DNA from: Desulfocapsa sp.
GTDB taxonomy: Bacteria; Desulfobacterota; Desulfobulbia; Desulfobulbales; Desulfocapsaceae
Direction of reading: 5' to 3'
Length of the DNA: 8,463 nucleotides
NCBI GenBank assembly: GCA_029934915.1
Contig: JAOZLI010000109.1
Span: 1 to 8,463, forward strand
Shown piece by piece: positions 6,558 to 8,463 of this stretch (positions within the stretch are counted from its first letter, which is position 1; each line of letters begins with the position of its first letter). A program made the position numbers and the translations under genes. Below the pieces are notes generated by a model. It saw nothing but the letters and a program-made list of their open reading frames with translations, did no database searches and was not told where the DNA came from.

Positions 6558-7361
6558 TCAAGAATGATGCACCGCAATCTTCTCAAACATCTGAACAAGT
6601 CCCGCGCATAAGGTATAAATAGATTTAATATGCAGATTAGTGCCACAACACTCATCAAAAAAGATATTTAAGTCCGATTCAAGATCACCATCAGCCGCCT
6701 GATAACAGATACAAATGGGAATGTGCGGCAAAGGATGCAGAACGACAGCAATATCTGCATCAAACCCATCCACATCCTTTCCTGCAAAAAGTTCTATAAT
6801 ATCGTTCAAAAGCTCTGGATGTTTATCGGCAAGTATTTTCAAAGGTGTTTCACAACGACTCCTGAACAGTCCACGCCACTCAATACCACCTTTAATTTCC
6901 CTGAAAGAGACCCATCGGCCCGTAATTTGTGTATGTGTTCCGTAACACAGATAGGAAAGAATGGGCGCCTGTACCCAGGGAATAATGTGACAGGAAGATT
7001 TCATCTGTCCCGACTGATCCACATGAAATTCCTTGCCTAAAGAGAGGATACTTATGCTGCCGTCCTTGCAGCTCACTCCACGTTCAAATGCCACCGCTTC
7101 AAGATCAAGAACTGCCATTTTCTCCAGCAGCTTATCTATAAACTCTGCCTTTCGCGGCTCAGGCGTTGATCGTGCCTGAAGAGTGGGAGCCAGGGTGTCT
7201 TTTTCTTCATCCGTTAAATGAGGACAATCATCCAACTTCTTTTGTCCACCAACCACGGCTGCTGCAAAGGCCAGACAACTTGGCAAGGCACATTGTTTAC
7301 AGTTGGTTTTTTGTAAAACCTTGTATATTTCAAGAGGTGTCAGGGGTTTTATTGTGCTCAT
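6558..7361 (-). CDS. DUF3786 protein with N-terminal 4Fe-4S (CODH/ACS gamma-like) domain
   Basis: A 267-aa protein of unknown function. Residues about 8-50 form a 4Fe-4S binding domain with the spacing C21-x2-C24-x4-C29-x16-C46, the pattern seen at the N-terminus of the corrinoid Fe-S protein large subunit (AcsC/CdhE) and in RnfB. Residues about 90-265 match the DUF3786 family as I know it, including FHVDQSG, the PWVQAPILSYL stretch, VVLHPLPHIPICICY and IYTLCAGLVQMFEKIA. No signal peptide or membrane segment is seen, so it is likely cytoplasmic. I chose ATG 7361 over an in-frame TTG at 7391 because the ten added residues (MPGPYGNSLP) look unlike coding sequence and a GGAA lies about 11 nt before the ATG. 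It stands alone on its strand. A role with corrinoids, one-carbon metabolism or electron transfer is suggested by the Fe-S domain only. Confidence 0.85.
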   Translation of the reverse strand: MSTIKPLTPLEIYKVLQKTNCKQCALPSCLAFAAAVVGGQKKLDDCPHLTDEEKDTLAPTLQARSTPEPRKAEFIDKLLEKMAVLDLEAVAFERGVSCKDGSISILSLGKEFHVDQSGQMKSSCHIIPWVQAPILSYLCYGTHTQITGRWVSFREIKGGIEWRGLFRSRCETPLKILADKHPELLNDIIELFAGKDVDGFDADIAVVLHPLPHIPICICYQAADGDLESDLNIFFDECCGTNLHIKSIYTLCAGLVQMFEKIAVHHS

Positions 7362-7521
7362 TGGCAATGAATTTCCATAAGGGCCAGGCAAGAAATAACT
7401 TGGGTAATTCTAGTCGTAAATCAGCTGAAGATCTCTTACCGATCCCAAAGCTCGCAAAGGCAACCTAAAAGTGGTATGTTTTTTTGTTCTCTTTTACGAC
7501 TTTAACAAAATAGGCACTAAA

Positions 7522-7788
7522 ATGATCGAACAATATGACGATGTGGAAGGATACTGCAAAATGCTTGGCCATTTCCTCACTTTCAAGTACTGCAGATCCG
7601 CAAATAATGGACTCCCCTGCAGTAAAGCGCTGGACTGCTGGTTTCAAAACTTTCCGGTGCAGGAGTTTATCAGTACAAACTATACTGCTGAAGAACAAAA
7701 GAAGATCGTCGAGATTCCAAAACCTAAAATCCAGAGTTTATCGGACATTCTTGAACAAGCACAAAAGCGGTTACGAGAAGAAAGCTAA
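7522..7788 (+). CDS. Small conserved Cys-rich protein of unknown function
   Basis: An 88-aa acidic-to-basic soluble protein. The first half holds four cysteines (C12, C24, C33, C39) and H17 in the pattern YC-x-MLGH...F-x-YCR...GLPC...DCW, which suggests a small metal-binding or zinc-ribbon-like fold. From memory, similar short proteins with a YCR...G-x-PC...CW signature occur in sulfate- and metal-reducing Desulfobacterota, but I cannot confirm this here. The second half (from about residue 53) is a helical, charged tail (YTAEEQKKI...LSDILEQAQKRL). Start at ATG 7522 has TAGG about 7 nt upstream; an ATG at 7471 in the same frame would add a hydrophobic, non-conserved-looking 17 residues. It is divergent from the DUF3786 gene, and its stop overlaps the stop of the convergent TVP38-like gene by 4 nt. 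Function is not recognised. Confidence 0.75.
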   Translation: MIEQYDDVEGYCKMLGHFLTFKYCRSANNGLPCSKALDCWFQNFPVQEFISTNYTAEEQKKIVEIPKPKIQSLSDILEQAQKRLREES

Positions 7789-8463
7789 TTTCTTTTCTTC
7801 CGAAAAGCTGTCACGACAAGAAGAAGAACCATAACAAAAACCCCGGCAAAATACACACGAGGCGAGACCATGTTTGCTGCGAGTTCATTTCCCATAAAGG
7901 AATAAAACAAAATACCGGGACAGATACCTACACTGGTCGCCCTTATAAACTTCTTCCAGGGAACACCTGAAGCAACCGCTGCTACGTTTATAAGGGTAAA
8001 GGGTATAATGCTAATGAGATGTAGACCAATCATAACAGTATAGACATACTTCTTTATGATGCCTTTTACCTGCACACCTCGACGACCACTCCCCCATACA
8101 TCTTCGATGGAAAGCGATTTAATCAAAACATATGTGATATTCGCACTGATGATACATCCAACATAGGACAGAAGAAAGCCCTTAAAAGGTCCAAAGGCTG
8201 CAGCGCCTGTCACAAGAACCAGGGCAAGTGGTGAAAATAGTGGGAATACCATGACCATCAGGAGATAAATCAACATGCCGGAGATTCCCATATCATGGAG
8301 AGTTAACTTCAGGTGTCCCCAGTCCCTGAGCAGATAAGGATCCAGTATATGGAACAGGCTCAAGATGCTCAAGAAAGTAATACTTCCCAAAATGACCAGA
8401 CTTACTCCCCTTTTTATTCTGGAGTCACTTTTTGCAAGTCCGTAGTACCATCTTGTCGTCAGG
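7785..8463 (-). CDS. TVP38/TMEM64 family (VTT domain) membrane protein, 5' end outside window
   Basis: A polytopic inner-membrane protein of the VTT/SNARE-associated family (related to DedA). 225 residues are visible. The frame stays open through the right edge (8462) with no ATG upstream of 8390. The TTG at 8390 would cut into the first hydrophobic helix (VSLVILGSITFLSILSLF), so the true start probably lies beyond the window. The VTT core is clear: FPLFSPLALVLVTGAAAFGP, GFLLSYVGCIISANITYVL, a charged cytoplasmic-type loop (VWGSGRRGVQVKGIIKKY), then IGLHLISIIPFTLINVAAVASGVPWKKF, and a last helix (YFAGVFVMVLLLVVTAF) with a basic end. DedA/VTT proteins are linked to lipid scrambling or membrane homeostasis in known members; the activity of this one is unknown. 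Its tail overlaps the end of the small Cys-rich gene by 4 nt. Confidence 0.88.
   Translation of the reverse strand, partial: LTTRWYYGLAKSDSRIKRGVSLVILGSITFLSILSLFHILDPYLLRDWGHLKLTLHDMGISGMLIYLLMVMVFPLFSPLALVLVTGAAAFGPFKGFLLSYVGCIISANITYVLIKSLSIEDVWGSGRRGVQVKGIIKKYVYTVMIGLHLISIIPFTLINVAAVASGVPWKKFIRATSVGICPGILFYSFMGNELAANMVSPRVYFAGVFVMVLLLVVTAFRKKRN

Noticed and set aside
7362..7521. Promoters in the divergent gap between the DUF3786 gene and the small Cys-rich gene.
   Set aside because: TAGAAT-like and TAAAAT-like -10 matches exist on both strands but none has a credible -35 at proper spacing, so I do not call one.
1..8463. Mobile element, phage, CRISPR, toxin-antitoxin or defence system, and tRNA or rRNA genes.
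   Set aside because: Nearly all the sequence is explained by recognisable housekeeping or membrane genes. No transposase, integrase, spaced direct repeats or cloverleaf was seen.

Overview
The window looks like ordinary chromosome from a Gram-negative, probably strictly anaerobic bacterium. The best guess is a Desulfobacterota lineage, perhaps Desulfobulbales-like. The pointers are the fused chorismate mutase-prephenate dehydratase, a DUF3786 protein with a 4Fe-4S domain (a family I associate with strict anaerobes), a small Cys-rich protein of a type I associate with that phylum, and moderate GC content. This placement is inference from gene content only.

Layout from left to right. pheA (phenylalanine synthesis, +) and moaA (molybdenum cofactor synthesis, -) converge, and their ends overlap by 18 bp. 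A 169-bp divergent intergenic region follows, with a good sigma70-type promoter facing right. It is followed by a tight five-gene run on the + strand: tsaD, two tandem DUF2062 membrane proteins, rsmA, and an iron-containing alcohol dehydrogenase of the YqhD/BdhA type. Gaps in this run are only 8, 6, 2 and 11 nt. The run ends at an unusually long inverted repeat (6453-6535) that it shares with the converging DUF3786/Fe-S gene on the - strand. Next come a divergent 160-bp gap, a small Cys-rich protein (+), and a TVP38/TMEM64-family membrane protein (-) whose reading frame runs off the right edge. These last two genes converge with stop codons overlapping by 4 nt.

TsaD (t6A37 of tRNA) and RsmA (dimethylation of two adjacent adenines near the 3' end of 16S rRNA) are both universal translation-fidelity modifiers, so the + operon joins tRNA and rRNA modification to two paralogous membrane proteins of unknown role and an oxidoreductase. 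pheA and moaA are unrelated metabolic neighbours.

I see no mobile element, phage gene, CRISPR array, tRNA or rRNA, and no convincing new defence or biosynthetic system. The points most worth a second look are the 28-bp-arm inverted repeat, the tandem DUF2062 pair, and the two uncharacterised Cys-containing proteins at 6558-7361 and 7522-7788.
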